Positions 42,250-52,021 of a stretch of 64,000 bases of DNA are shown one piece after another. The notes below the pieces were generated by a model. That model ran no database searches. It saw only the letters and a list, made by a program, of their open reading frames with translations, and had not been told where the DNA came from. Position numbers and translations under genes: made by a program. Position 1 is the first letter of the stretch. The number at the start of each line of letters is the position of its first letter. Source of the stretch: Bifidobacterium ramosum (GTDB lineage: Bacteria > Actinomycetota > Actinomycetes > Actinomycetales > Bifidobacteriaceae); contig NZ_WBSM01000005.1 of the NCBI RefSeq assembly GCF_009299505.1, positions 62,001-126,000 on the forward strand, written 5' to 3'.

Positions 42250-43632
42250 TCATTTTTCTCTCATGATGGTGTTGATGATGTGTTTGGCTTTGCGTCCGAT
42301 CCGCCGCCACAACGGGTTGTCCGCACGCTTGTACGCGCGCACGATGGGGGTCATGTACTCAACAAAGAATGGCATCCCCCCCCCGTTACGTCTTGCCTCG
42401 CGGAACGCCTTGAAGCTCTCGTCCATCAGACGGATGCGCCCCTCGTACACGCGCCTGCGATGCCGGGGCAGCGCGTTCGACGGCTGGACGCGCTTCACGG
42501 GCCGCCACTGGCCGGCCCTGTCCTTGAGCCACAGACGGTACGCGAGCCCCTCCCTGCGGTGACGCAGGCCGGACCGCTGGGACCTGGCCACGACCTCGAC
42601 CGGCACCGGCTCGAGATGCACCTCGCCCGCGTACTCGTCGAACAGGTCGCGGATCTCGGGACTGCGGACCACGACCACGTTGGTGCCCTTGCCGTCCCTG
42701 ACGTAGTCGGGCAGCCACGCGTCGCCGCACGTCATGTCCGCGGTCTCGGCGAGCACGTCGTCGCAGTACTCGCACGCGTTGTACTTGAAGTACCCGTACC
42801 CCCAGTTCGTGACCGACAGCTCGCGAGTCGGGCGGACCACCTCCACCGGACGTCCCTCCGCGTCCGTGCCGGTCGCCCGGATGCCGTAGTCGCTCGACGC
42901 GCGCCCGGGGATCTTGTACCGGAAGTCCACACTGTCCACACGGTCGGGGTCGATGCCGCTCTCCCACGCCTCGGCCAGCGCGAAGAACGACGACTTGAGA
43001 TGCCCGCACACCAGGCCCAGATGGTACCTGACCCGCCCCGCGACCACCGGGTCCTCGCGCTCCAGCAGGCGCATGGCCTTGATGAAGCACGGGATCCCCA
43101 CGACCGCGTACCGCTCGTCATGGGCGCGCACGTACTCGAGCACCCGCGACAACTCGACCGGATAGTACTTCGACTTCGCGCCCGACGCGAGCTCGTCCAC
43201 CGTGTGCGACACCTGGTACGAGTACATCACGCCCGGCTCGTCGCACGCGCGCGCGTGGATCACCGCGTCCACCCGCCCCGTCTCCAGCAACTTCGCCGCC
43301 GTCCAGTTCACCAGGCCGCCCGAACTGCCCCTCTCGCGCCAGTCGCCGGCCACCGCGTACCCCGCGTACGTGTCCAGGTACCAGCCGACCGCGTCGTCGT
43401 GCCGGACGCCCTCGACGCCCCCGTACAGCTCGCGGCCGAGCACGTCCTCGTTTAGCCGCCCGTTCGCGAACGGGCACACGCGCGACGCCACCGGAGCGTG
43501 ATCCCCCGAAAGCTCGACGGCCTGGTAACGACCGTCCCCATCCATCCGGACCGACAACGACGAATCCACAAACGGACACACCCCACAACCAACACAATAC
43601 CCACCACGAATAACCTTACTCACATTGTCCAT
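42250..43632 (-). CDS. FrhB-like iron-sulfur protein (coenzyme F420 hydrogenase beta-subunit family)
   Basis: 460 residues; ATG 43632 with GGAGAACCATC upstream. The N-terminus GGYCVGCGVCPF is a [4Fe-4S] ligand motif, a second Cys set lies in CPFAN, and CEYCDDVLAETADMTCGDAW is the third cluster. The FrhB/FdhB family fold is clear (RERGSSGGLVNWTAAKLLETGRVDAVIHA; VVGIPCFIKAMRLL). In polysaccharide loci this family sits beside pyruvyl transferases and nitroreductases and likely passes electrons; bifidobacteria are not known to make F420. The gene is much richer in GC than both neighbours. It contains a run of nine G (minus strand, 42376-42384), at ARRNGGGMPFF, which could switch the reading frame near the C-terminus. 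Confidence 0.85.
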   Translation of the reverse strand: MDNVSKVIRGGYCVGCGVCPFVDSSLSVRMDGDGRYQAVELSGDHAPVASRVCPFANGRLNEDVLGRELYGGVEGVRHDDAVGWYLDTYAGYAVAGDWRERGSSGGLVNWTAAKLLETGRVDAVIHARACDEPGVMYSYQVSHTVDELASGAKSKYYPVELSRVLEYVRAHDERYAVVGIPCFIKAMRLLEREDPVVAGRVRYHLGLVCGHLKSSFFALAEAWESGIDPDRVDSVDFRYKIPGRASSDYGIRATGTDAEGRPVEVVRPTRELSVTNWGYGYFKYNACEYCDDVLAETADMTCGDAWLPDYVRDGKGTNVVVVRSPEIRDLFDEYAGEVHLEPVPVEVVARSQRSGLRHRREGLAYRLWLKDRAGQWRPVKRVQPSNALPRHRRRVYEGRIRLMDESFKAFREARRNGGGMPFFVEYMTPIVRAYKRADNPLWRRIGRKAKHIINTIMREK

Positions 43633-43675
43633 GATGGTTCTCCTTCCTTAATTCTGTGACTGAGATGCTTCAAAT

Positions 43676-45199
43676 TCACCGCGCATGCGCAGGATGTTTG
43701 CCTACGCTAAGTTTACCGGTTAACACCCTACGTTCGTCCGATGTGGTGATAAATAGCCATATCGCCAACACATATAGTGCGCAATACAATGCCCCGTATA
43801 GAAGAAAACCAACGAGACCATGAATTTGTGTCAGATATGAGATAAGGCCGCTCACCGCGAGTACACCCGCACAAACCGCGATAATGGGAAGCATATGCGT
43901 CCAGAAATAAGTCATGTCCAAACCAATTCGATAGTGGTAATACCAATTCATAAATAAACCGGTTCCCAGTACGATACTGGCCACGTATCCCCATGTCGTG
44001 GCCCAGTAGCCGAATGACGGAATGAATACGATGCTGATAATAATATCAATCACAGATGTGAGAATATAAATCAAACTACGCATCTTATGTCGATTCTTCG
44101 CTCGCTGAATTTCAATACCCGTGTTTTGAGTTAAAGGGATCGCAACTGGTAAAGTCATGATCAGAATCATCCAATATGCGTCTCCGAATGACTCACCGGC
44201 CCATATCCGGATAAAATATTGTCCCACTAGTGCAAATCCACCATAGACAAAGCAGAACAGAATCATCTGATAACGACCTACACGTGTCATCAGTTCAGTC
44301 AATTTGCGATTATTGTTCTCCGTCGCGACCATCCTGTTGATCTTCGGAATGAACACATTCGACATCGTGGTTGACAGCATGAAGAAAATATTACGAATCT
44401 GTACTGCGATTGCGAATACAGCTACCGCACCGGATCCGGTCATAGCTCCCAATAGAAAATTAGGTACATTATTATTCACTAGATCAAAGATTTGATTCAA
44501 AAAAATCCAGAAGCTGAAGATTCCGATTGCCTTAAATAAAGCCCAGTCAAATCGACCAAACGAAAAACGCATATGTAATGATTGAATAGCATAACGAATA
44601 TTGAGCAACAACAGAACCGTAGACACAATCAACCATGCGAAGGCGACACCTGCAGCACCGAAACCACATATCAACAACGTAATTGCTACACATGGAATAG
44701 CAAGAGTGGAAAACAGCTGACGAGATTGCTGAAATACGAATCTCTCATGCACCATGATATAGGAATCAAATACGCTTGCCGGAAACGACAAGGAAAGATT
44801 CAACACCATAATCAAAATTAAGGTCTTTGCTAATTCAATCTCGCCAGAGGTCAGCCCCTTGCTGAACAATGTCTCCGTATTGGCCCACAAAAAAACTCCA
44901 CACAACAGACATATCAACATAATCGTCAAGAACACTATCAAGTACATACCATTCAAACGACGGATCCCGGCCTCATCATTCCGAGCTTTTCTCCGCGAAT
45001 AGAATCGTACATATGCTGAGGTAAACCCCATGCTTAATAGAGAGAGTGACACTACCGTTGAATTGGTCATCTGGAATACGCCATAATCGCCTTTCCCGAT
45101 AAAATGTAACAATAATGGCGTATATAATAGATTCACCAAATTCTTAGCTATCACATTTACATAGCCAAGAATAGCTCCCACTTTACGCTGAGAAACCAT
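43676..45199 (-). CDS. Wzx-type polysaccharide flippase
   Basis: 507 residues from ATG 45199 (MVSQRKVGAILGYVNVIAKNLVNLLYTPLLL), AGGA upstream; TTG at 45229 is less likely. About fourteen membrane segments, typical of the PST/MATE flippases that move undecaprenyl-linked repeat units to the outer face. Conserved first helix pattern GKGDYGVFQMTNSTVVSLSLLSMGFTSAYVRFY. It begins the AT-rich block of the locus. No polymerase-specific loop, so Wzx rather than Wzy. Confidence 0.88.
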   Translation of the reverse strand: MVSQRKVGAILGYVNVIAKNLVNLLYTPLLLHFIGKGDYGVFQMTNSTVVSLSLLSMGFTSAYVRFYSRRKARNDEAGIRRLNGMYLIVFLTIMLICLLCGVFLWANTETLFSKGLTSGEIELAKTLILIMVLNLSLSFPASVFDSYIMVHERFVFQQSRQLFSTLAIPCVAITLLICGFGAAGVAFAWLIVSTVLLLLNIRYAIQSLHMRFSFGRFDWALFKAIGIFSFWIFLNQIFDLVNNNVPNFLLGAMTGSGAVAVFAIAVQIRNIFFMLSTTMSNVFIPKINRMVATENNNRKLTELMTRVGRYQMILFCFVYGGFALVGQYFIRIWAGESFGDAYWMILIMTLPVAIPLTQNTGIEIQRAKNRHKMRSLIYILTSVIDIIISIVFIPSFGYWATTWGYVASIVLGTGLFMNWYYHYRIGLDMTYFWTHMLPIIAVCAGVLAVSGLISYLTQIHGLVGFLLYGALYCALYVLAIWLFITTSDERRVLTGKLSVGKHPAHAR

Positions 45200-45274
45200 A
45201 ACTATCCTACTCTTTCGAGCGCTATTCAATCATGGAATAAATAAAATTATTCATATGATATTAGCAATAAAAAA

Positions 45275-46336
45275 TTATATATTCTCCCCATTAAGTTCCC
45301 TTTGCAAAATACTCCGACAACGATTCCTCTCAATTTGCAAAGACTTATTTATTTCCGTATAGTCCATACTTAATAATCCAGATAAGGAATCATTCATCTC
45401 CGTCCAAGTCCTACCCTGAATATGAAGAAGACGATACAATGTCTCAAATCTGCTATTCATTGATTTTCCATTACCGCTTCTTGGAAAATTAACGAATGCC
45501 TTTTGATACAGAATTGAAAAAATAGTTATATGGTAAGAATCAGTAAGAACGAGCGAAGCATGGTCAACAAGATCAAGAAACTCATCGGGGCCAATCACTG
45601 CATCACTATCCAAGCGGAGGATGCTCATCCCGGTTTCTCGAGCAATACCATCAATCTTGTTCTTTGGATAGTCACCAAGGAACATGGAAAGTATGTATCG
45701 TGTCCGAGGTCGACGCGAACAGGGAGATTTAATCTTGTCATAAATCTCCCGAGATAGAAGAAGCGTGGGATCAAGTACGACATCAGCCTTCAGTCCGAGC
45801 TGAGTCCGTACGATTTCGACGCCCTTATCCTCACGAACAGTAATCGTCGGGAAACCATCCAGATACCGTCGGTATTGTTCTACCTTTGCAGCCGGAAGTA
45901 CGTCAACGGAAAAACTTGGAGCATACGTAAGACGTTGATCTCTCCTAGCAAACGTTAAAAAGAAGTTATCTCCCACAAATGGAGAGTCGGGATTCCATAT
46001 CTGGTCACTCCCCACGACAAAATAGTCAAAGGAATCGGAAAAATTGGAATTATCACCACGGAAAGGCATTACCTGATTATAAAAATGAATATTCTTACTA
46101 TTGAAAGAATCAAACTTTCCCTGTCTACGAAGTAAGGAAAAACCCTTAACCGGATTCTTCATAAACAGTAAGCAATCTTTTAATTGCTTTTTTATCGGGT
46201 TAAAAGGGTATGATTGTTTGATTGTGCACACTTTACATTGCGGGTATAAATCATTTATAAGATATTGTAAAGCGAAATTCTGAAGCCGCTGACCGATATT
46301 CGTTCCATCAGTAAAGGTTAAAATTGCAACTTTCAT
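45275..46336 (-). CDS. Polysaccharide pyruvyl-transferase family protein (first copy)
   Basis: 353 residues; ATG 46336. N-terminus KVAILTFTDGTNIGQRLQNFALQYLI and the family core FDYFVVGSDQIWNPDSPFVGDNFFLTFA, RQTYAPS-like RLTYAPSFSVDVLP, VREDKGVEIV, and C-terminal LVLTDSYHITIFSILYQKAFV. It has the two-domain GT-B-like fold used to add pyruvate ketals to sugars from phosphoenolpyruvate. Whether this protein is catalytically active is not known; many locus copies have diverged. It lies between Wzx and Wzy-like genes. Confidence 0.88.
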   Translation of the reverse strand: MKVAILTFTDGTNIGQRLQNFALQYLINDLYPQCKVCTIKQSYPFNPIKKQLKDCLLFMKNPVKGFSLLRRQGKFDSFNSKNIHFYNQVMPFRGDNSNFSDSFDYFVVGSDQIWNPDSPFVGDNFFLTFARRDQRLTYAPSFSVDVLPAAKVEQYRRYLDGFPTITVREDKGVEIVRTQLGLKADVVLDPTLLLSREIYDKIKSPCSRRPRTRYILSMFLGDYPKNKIDGIARETGMSILRLDSDAVIGPDEFLDLVDHASLVLTDSYHITIFSILYQKAFVNFPRSGNGKSMNSRFETLYRLLHIQGRTWTEMNDSLSGLLSMDYTEINKSLQIERNRCRSILQRELNGENI

Positions 46337-46349
46337 GAAAACTCACAAT

Positions 46350-47615
46350 CTAAATTGTATGATCAGTAAAACGAACCCTAAAGGCAAGCATGATTAATAC
46401 TAAAGAAAAAATTGTATTTGTTCTAGTGAAACATTGTGTATAAACAGCTACACAAATTAGGATCAAAATAATACCTATAAACAAATCAAATGTATGATTA
46501 GCGAACCTGTATCCGGAAATCTCGGCAAAAGATATTGCATAATAACATATGATAATTAATAAATACCATATTCCGCCAAGAACAAGTAACGATCCAAAAT
46601 CCGCTTGTCCAAAGTGATGAAAAGCTAGATACCCACTTCTATAAATATAGGTACTTCCAAAACCTTTACCAAATAACCAAGTACTGGCTTCTCCAAAAGC
46701 ATATGGAATTATGGATATGCGTTCCCCGCTTCCATTTGCGGCAGACCCCAAATCGCTTGAATTCAAAATAAGTTCAAATATATTTACAAAATTTTTATTT
46801 AAAAAGATCTGGAAATTGACATTTATGCTATAAAGCATATATATAACAACAAATATAGCATATGCACACGCAATGAAATATTGAATCTTAGTTAGCGATC
46901 CAGTATTCCCAGATATCCAATAAGCAAACAAGGAAATAGGTAGCAAAAGGAAAAGAGCCTTATTATCACTTTCAATTGCAATAAATAACGAAATAACAAT
47001 CAAAGCGAGTATCAAAAAAACAATAAGAACTCTTAGATAATATTTGGATATCCTTTTTATATAGGAAATATCATATATTACAATAAAAATCGTAAAAAGA
47101 CATACTATATGAGTAGATGCATATTGGAATAATCCAGAAATTGTATCAGGATAAAAGTCAATAACCGCGTCTGGATCCACAACCGCATTGATGGAAAATG
47201 GAACAAATATCTGCATGAGTAGAACTACGATATTTATCAGCATGGTTCCATTGAATAGCCAAAAACCCTTATCCAAGCATGTACTTATAACATTTGATCT
47301 ACATTTACAAAGAAGGACAATGTAATAGACGTAAATAATTGGATAAAACTGCATTAAAAAGTTACTAAGCACATTCCCTATATCAAAGGATTCACCAAAA
47401 ATGCAGCTCAATAGATAAAAACAAGGTATTATTACAATAAAAATAATACCAGTTTTCCAATATTTCTTAAAGGAAAAAACCATATATACCACAAGGGCAA
47501 ATGTTATAATTTTATTTAATATTTGTCCAAGGCCAAAAAACTCCAAAATTGCTAGTTGGAGATATATCAGCAATAAAAAACAGTAATCTAAAAAATTTTT
47601 TGTACCAAATCTCAT
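46350..47615 (-). CDS. Wzy-like polysaccharide polymerase
   Basis: 421 residues; ATG 47615 after GGGG. About eleven membrane helices with one larger outer loop near residues 250-330 (INVNFQIFLNKNFVNIFELILNSSDLGSAANGSGERISIIPYAFGEASTWLFGKGFGSTYIYRSGYLAFHHFGQADFGSLLVLGG). The GKGFGS segment and loop match O-antigen polymerases that link repeat units at the outer face. Very AT-rich. Position between a transferase and Wzx fits. Confidence 0.75.
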   Translation of the reverse strand: MRFGTKNFLDYCFLLLIYLQLAILEFFGLGQILNKIITFALVVYMVFSFKKYWKTGIIFIVIIPCFYLLSCIFGESFDIGNVLSNFLMQFYPIIYVYYIVLLCKCRSNVISTCLDKGFWLFNGTMLINIVVLLMQIFVPFSINAVVDPDAVIDFYPDTISGLFQYASTHIVCLFTIFIVIYDISYIKRISKYYLRVLIVFLILALIVISLFIAIESDNKALFLLLPISLFAYWISGNTGSLTKIQYFIACAYAIFVVIYMLYSINVNFQIFLNKNFVNIFELILNSSDLGSAANGSGERISIIPYAFGEASTWLFGKGFGSTYIYRSGYLAFHHFGQADFGSLLVLGGIWYLLIIICYYAISFAEISGYRFANHTFDLFIGIILILICVAVYTQCFTRTNTIFSLVLIMLAFRVRFTDHTI

Positions 47616-47633
47616 CGAAACCCCATCATTACC

Positions 47634-48914
47634 CTATTTGTTTACGAGTGACTTCCTATTATATAGATAATTCAAAATCCAAAGTAAGGGATAATCAACA
47701 AGACGATGGGAATCTTTTATTGTTGATTTCTTGCTAAACCGGAGTGATAATCTCACTATTTCATCATTTTCATATAACTGCTTTGGCCCACCAACTTCTG
47801 TTTTACGGAAATTATTGATTCTATCTAATAAACCATCTCGATCCTGGAAAAGATCAAGAAGCTGTTTTTCATTTTCTAAAACTATTCCATTATTATTCGC
47901 ACGAACAACATCCGCAATATTACCACTATTCTTATTAGTGATAATAAAAGCATTTGCGGAAAAAGCTTCAAAACATGTATATGAATAAGTCTCCGGCCAA
48001 ATAGACCAAAGCAGTGCAACATGAATCTGCGATTTACGCAATGCATCAGTCATCGCGTTCAAGTTAGAGCCACTAAAGCCTACCTTTACCTTCGACATGT
48101 TAGCATAAGAGTCATTTGAACTGTTAAATACAATAAACTGATATCCATCACCAGAGCAATTCGATACCAAACGAGACCAGGTCTCCCAACCTTTGTGCCG
48201 TCTTGGCATTCCAAGAAATCCTATTCTCACAGTTTGATTACTGGCCAACTGTTCGGCATTTCCATCATAATGATCGAAATATATTTGATGCGGTAAGACG
48301 ATTATTCTCTCACCAAATTCTGGATGAAAATTCAAAAAAATATTTTTAGTGGTTTGTGATGGAGAAATAAATGTAATTCTACCAAGATTTCTTCTTAAAA
48401 GTGCCTGTATTTGAGGCTCGATCACATTACTTTGCTTATAAAATCGGCATCCGGAACAAACCTGCTCAGAGAAACCACGACCACCACAATAATCCAAATT
48501 ATTCTTTAAGAGTGTATAGCCGGTACACGCATTATAATAATCATGCAAATAAACCTTGACGGGAACATCATTAGATGACATCAATAGATCTTCAATAAGA
48601 TTGATATTCATATACATCAAATGATGTATATGAATATCAATTAACGAATATCCTCTTATCTCCCACTTCTTGAACAAATGAATCAGCTGGCTCATTTGAT
48701 AAATGCCCTTGAATTCCCCATCAACTATAAGGCCGAATTTGCAAAAGAGCATATACCTATCGGAAAAAAAAGTTTTCTTTACCGAGAATAAACTGACATA
48801 ACTAATTCCATGATTATTATATAATTGCTGATGTGCCATCATCACCTTAGGCATACCAGACTTGGATTCCAAATAATTAGCAAAAGATATAGCTATAACA
48901 TATTTATTATTCAC
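47634..48914 (-). CDS. GT4-type glycosyltransferase
   Basis: 426 residues from GTG 48914 (GTG AAT AAT AAA), chosen because GGGAG lies five bases upstream; a TTG at 48941 is the longer alternative. GT-B fold: N-terminal domain with VYLHDYYNACTGYTLLKNNLDYCGGRGF and a CSGC pair. The C-terminal domain has RIGFLGMPRRHKGWETWSRLV, WPETYSYTCFEAFSANAFIITNKNSG (the family's E-x7-E-like region) and NGIVLENEKQLLDLF. Retaining transferase using a nucleotide sugar; donor and acceptor unknown. Cys residues at 150-170 are unusual and may bind a metal. Confidence 0.85.
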   Translation of the reverse strand: MNNKYVIAISFANYLESKSGMPKVMMAHQQLYNNHGISYVSLFSVKKTFFSDRYMLFCKFGLIVDGEFKGIYQMSQLIHLFKKWEIRGYSLIDIHIHHLMYMNINLIEDLLMSSNDVPVKVYLHDYYNACTGYTLLKNNLDYCGGRGFSEQVCSGCRFYKQSNVIEPQIQALLRRNLGRITFISPSQTTKNIFLNFHPEFGERIIVLPHQIYFDHYDGNAEQLASNQTVRIGFLGMPRRHKGWETWSRLVSNCSGDGYQFIVFNSSNDSYANMSKVKVGFSGSNLNAMTDALRKSQIHVALLWSIWPETYSYTCFEAFSANAFIITNKNSGNIADVVRANNNGIVLENEKQLLDLFQDRDGLLDRINNFRKTEVGGPKQLYENDEIVRLSLRFSKKSTIKDSHRLVDYPLLWILNYLYNRKSLVNK

Positions 48915-48962
48915 TATTTCTCCCAATAATTTATTTCGCAATACCGCCGCCTCATAAGGATT

Positions 48963-49868
48963 TCATTTGTTTCCCAATAAAATAGCAAGTCTATTACCGA
49001 AATTATTAACGGCACCCAAATAATGTGTCTTACAAGAAAAAGCAAGGGAACACCTTGAAATAAGTGTTTTCCGATAGTCCTTTACCTTCCTAAGCCAAGA
49101 AAGATAATCACCTGTTTGCTCTAACCAATCTCTAAATAGTAGAATCTCTTTTGCTTGATCGGCAATACTAATTTCCAATTTTTTTGTAGCAATATCAATA
49201 ATACGATGAACTGGTGAATTAAACTTTACCCCAATAGCATTTGAGCCATGCTGACGGTATTTTAAAAATACGGCATCTTTATCATAAATAATCACACCAC
49301 CGAGAAGAAGAGCTAGCATCGATACATAACGGTCATGCATCACAACGTCTCTTGGCTGTTCATACCGTTTTATATCGGATGCTATAACATCATTAAATAC
49401 CATTGTGCAGCCTAATAAACCACCGCCACAGGTTATGGTGTAAAAATCCGTGGCCGGTTGCGTTTTATAGACATTTCTTCCACAATATACCAAATCCTGG
49501 TTAACTACCTGAGCATTAGAACAATACATCGCCGCACAGGTATACCCTCTCAGCATGCTAATAGCGCGTTGGAGCTTATGCTTATCCCACAAGTCGTCCT
49601 GATCCGAAAAAGCATAAAAATCACTGGATGGTGAATTATAAACAAGATCCATGAAGCTACGAGCAGGTTTCAGGTTTTCGCCACTATACCAAGATAGTGA
49701 CCCACGTTTTTGGTAGTCATCAAGAATTGCCCGAGTGGAATCTGTTGACCCATCATCTCGAACAAGTAAATGAAGATCAAAGTCACCTTTTTGATTTAAT
49801 ATAGAATCTATTTGTTCGCGAATATATCTTTCACCATTGAAAGAAGACATCAAAACAGTGATCTTCAT
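48963..49868 (-). CDS. GT2 glycosyltransferase, rhamnosyltransferase-like
   Basis: 301 residues; ATG 49868 behind AAGGATTTGTT. GT-A fold: KITVLMSSFNGERYIREQIDSIL, LVRDDGSTDSTRAIL, FYAFSDQDDLWDKHKLQRAI (DxD-type and SDQDD motif). This is the RfbF/WbbL-type group often adding rhamnose, which fits the rml genes downstream, but sugar specificity cannot be read. No membrane segments. Confidence 0.88.
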   Translation of the reverse strand: MKITVLMSSFNGERYIREQIDSILNQKGDFDLHLLVRDDGSTDSTRAILDDYQKRGSLSWYSGENLKPARSFMDLVYNSPSSDFYAFSDQDDLWDKHKLQRAISMLRGYTCAAMYCSNAQVVNQDLVYCGRNVYKTQPATDFYTITCGGGLLGCTMVFNDVIASDIKRYEQPRDVVMHDRYVSMLALLLGGVIIYDKDAVFLKYRQHGSNAIGVKFNSPVHRIIDIATKKLEISIADQAKEILLFRDWLEQTGDYLSWLRKVKDYRKTLISRCSLAFSCKTHYLGAVNNFGNRLAILLGNK

Positions 49869-49883
49869 AACAAATCCTTACAA

Positions 49884-50897
49884 TCAGGCATGAACAGTCA
49901 TGATTCTTGAAATATCAAAACGCGTAGAACGGCAAGTAAGCGCTCTTTGTGCAAAATGACCTACCTCGATGTACATGATCAGAATCTCATTATCAGGTAT
50001 ATTCAGAAGTTTTCTTGTTGCCGAATCCTTCTTTCTTGTGAACATTGTGTTTAGAGGGCAAGTTGCGAATCCATAGGATTCAAGAGAATATAAAAGCGTC
50101 ATTCCGAACAATCCACCATCGGTATAGCCCTCATTGTGTTCGTAGGAAGTCATGAATGCCGAAAGATCCGAAGTTATCAAAATAAGCATCGGAGGATTTT
50201 TATAGCCGTTAATTCCTCCCTGAATACTCAGTGCCTTCGCAATAGTGGATGGGTTTGTAATAATGTGAAGTCTAGTTGGCTGACGATTACAAACAGAAGG
50301 GGTTCTCATAGAAAGGGATAAGGCCGGTAAGACTTCTTCCACGGAAACCTGCTGGGGAGAAAACTCCCTTACCGAATGACGGTGCAAGCATAACTCTCTA
50401 AAAGAGAGAATATCATTACTCTCTTTCTCTTTAGAAGTTATAACAACACTCTTCCCGATCTCGCCATCGTAGGAGATAATATCAGCCCACTGCTCCTTGG
50501 AAAACTGGTTAGAATACCAGGAAAGATCAAATCCAATTGCCTGATGCCTATTTACATATTCGTGTAAGGCAGCCAAAGCATTACAATATACACTATTATT
50601 AGTGTACAAGGAATCATATGACTCCAAATCAGCTAAACGACTAGGCAATTCTAAAAAGATTTTTTTCCCAAAGCCATATTTAAAATCAGCGTGAGAAAGG
50701 CCTTTCTCTATTTGATGTGTAAAAAAAATAACCCTTGCTTCAGCCTGAGTTTTTGTCCTAGTCTTCAATCTGGAATAATTACGATCAAAACGAATATTCT
50801 GCAGAATACTATCTTTATATAAAACTATTGTCTGCCAAAACTCTCTCAAAGAGATCAACAAAAAGGATGGTACAATAGAAATAATTTTTTCTTTCAT
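49884..50897 (-). CDS. Polysaccharide-locus nitroreductase-family protein (second copy)
   Basis: 337 residues from ATG 50897 (MKEKIISIVPSFLLISLREF), GAGAGG upstream; an earlier ATG at 50951 would overlap the preceding gene. It shares with the copy at 41.1-42.1 kb the block FTHQIEKGLSHADFKYGFGKK, LHRHSVREFSPQQVSVEEVLPALSLSMRTPSVCNRQPTRLHII, GGINGYKNPPMLILITSD and FATCPLNTMFTRKKDSATRKLLNIPDNEILIMYIEVGH. The two are clearly paralogous but widely diverged in DNA sequence and base composition. Fold predicts FMN binding; substrate unknown. Confidence 0.85.
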   Translation of the reverse strand: MKEKIISIVPSFLLISLREFWQTIVLYKDSILQNIRFDRNYSRLKTRTKTQAEARVIFFTHQIEKGLSHADFKYGFGKKIFLELPSRLADLESYDSLYTNNSVYCNALAALHEYVNRHQAIGFDLSWYSNQFSKEQWADIISYDGEIGKSVVITSKEKESNDILSFRELCLHRHSVREFSPQQVSVEEVLPALSLSMRTPSVCNRQPTRLHIITNPSTIAKALSIQGGINGYKNPPMLILITSDLSAFMTSYEHNEGYTDGGLFGMTLLYSLESYGFATCPLNTMFTRKKDSATRKLLNIPDNEILIMYIEVGHFAQRALTCRSTRFDISRIMTVHA

Positions 50898-50919
50898 ATT
50901 ATGCCTCTCATAAACAAAT

Positions 50920-52008
50920 TCATTTAATAACTTCTCGTCGTAGGAAATCAAGAGATCTTGCTCTTAATTTATTCAAACAGACATTAGCTTCGCTGTAACT
51001 CATCGAATTACTTAATAACGTATTTTCGTCTTTTATCCATCGGTCTGAAAGCTCTAATTCTTTCAATAGATCAATCATACGCGAATTTGCCGTTGTCCCG
51101 ACTTTGAAAAAATGAAGAGGAACATTATAAACAATAGAAAAAACAGTGCCATGGAACGAATTCGTTACAACAGCATCGGCATTCTTAATTAATTTAACAA
51201 AAGTGTTCGGAGTAGCATTCCAGAAAAAACGATCAACATCCAACAAGTAGTCCTCGATGGACACTCCCACAGCATACACTTTAATTCCGAGTTTCTTTGC
51301 GAGTCTTCTGGCATAATGATATACATTCTTTTGCTTGTTATATCCATATACCAAAATATACCGCTCATGCGGAATAAAGGAGCTTGCAGATGCAACTTCA
51401 TCCCACTCCTTCGCGGTCAAAAGAAAAACCGGATCCATAACCACTTGAACATTGTTTATACCTATATCTTCAAGTAGTTTAGCACCAGAGGTTTCTCTGA
51501 CTGATACAGCGTTGAAGGCCCCAACTAAATTTCTATAACGGTCAACCTGATTGGATGGTATTTCAGGCATTGCCAAACTAGCCGCATATGAAATCTTCTT
51601 TGCTCCCTTCGGAACAAAGGTTAAAAAGAAGGTATCATCCAACCCATTAGGTAAATTTTTACAATTCCAAATCTGGTCGCTACCTGCAATGTATACATCA
51701 GCAACAGGTACATCTACCTTAATTTCCTGTACTGAATGATACATTTTTTTTGTCATTGGCACATAATTAGTCAAGAAATCGCCAAAGACCTTTTTCCCTT
51801 TAATCTTATCAGGGATCCTCAAAAAAAGATGAACGATTCTCTTTATCAAAGAATTACTTGTTTTTTTATAGTATTCCGGGTAATAATCCAATACCTTAGC
51901 ATCCACACCCATTTGTGTGAGCGCTTTATTCAGTCCATAGGTTTGTAAAACTGCCCCATAGTTAAGCGGCCTATTACAGGTAACCGTTATGGAAGAAACT
52001 TTAGACAT
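50920..52008 (-). CDS. Polysaccharide pyruvyl-transferase family protein (second copy)
   Basis: 362 residues; ATG 52008 with AGGAATAAC. KVSSITVTCNRPLNYGAVLQTYGLNKALTQMGVDAKVLDY, VADVYIAGSDQIWNCKNLPNGLDDTFFLTFVPKGAKKISYAASLAMPEIPSNQVDRY, VSVRETSGAKLLEDIGI and DAVVTNSFHGTVFSIVYNVPLHFF are the full family pattern. It is probably the partner of the nitroreductase-like gene that follows by 22 bases, and it belongs to the same AT-rich block. Confidence 0.9.
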   Translation of the reverse strand: MSKVSSITVTCNRPLNYGAVLQTYGLNKALTQMGVDAKVLDYYPEYYKKTSNSLIKRIVHLFLRIPDKIKGKKVFGDFLTNYVPMTKKMYHSVQEIKVDVPVADVYIAGSDQIWNCKNLPNGLDDTFFLTFVPKGAKKISYAASLAMPEIPSNQVDRYRNLVGAFNAVSVRETSGAKLLEDIGINNVQVVMDPVFLLTAKEWDEVASASSFIPHERYILVYGYNKQKNVYHYARRLAKKLGIKVYAVGVSIEDYLLDVDRFFWNATPNTFVKLIKNADAVVTNSFHGTVFSIVYNVPLHFFKVGTTANSRMIDLLKELELSDRWIKDENTLLSNSMSYSEANVCLNKLRARSLDFLRREVIK

Positions 52009-52021
52009 GTTATTCCTATCT

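Noticed and set aside
42250-43632. True coenzyme F420 hydrogenase subunit
   Set aside because: The family name is historical; there are no F420 biosynthesis or hydrogenase genes, and the setting is a polysaccharide locus.
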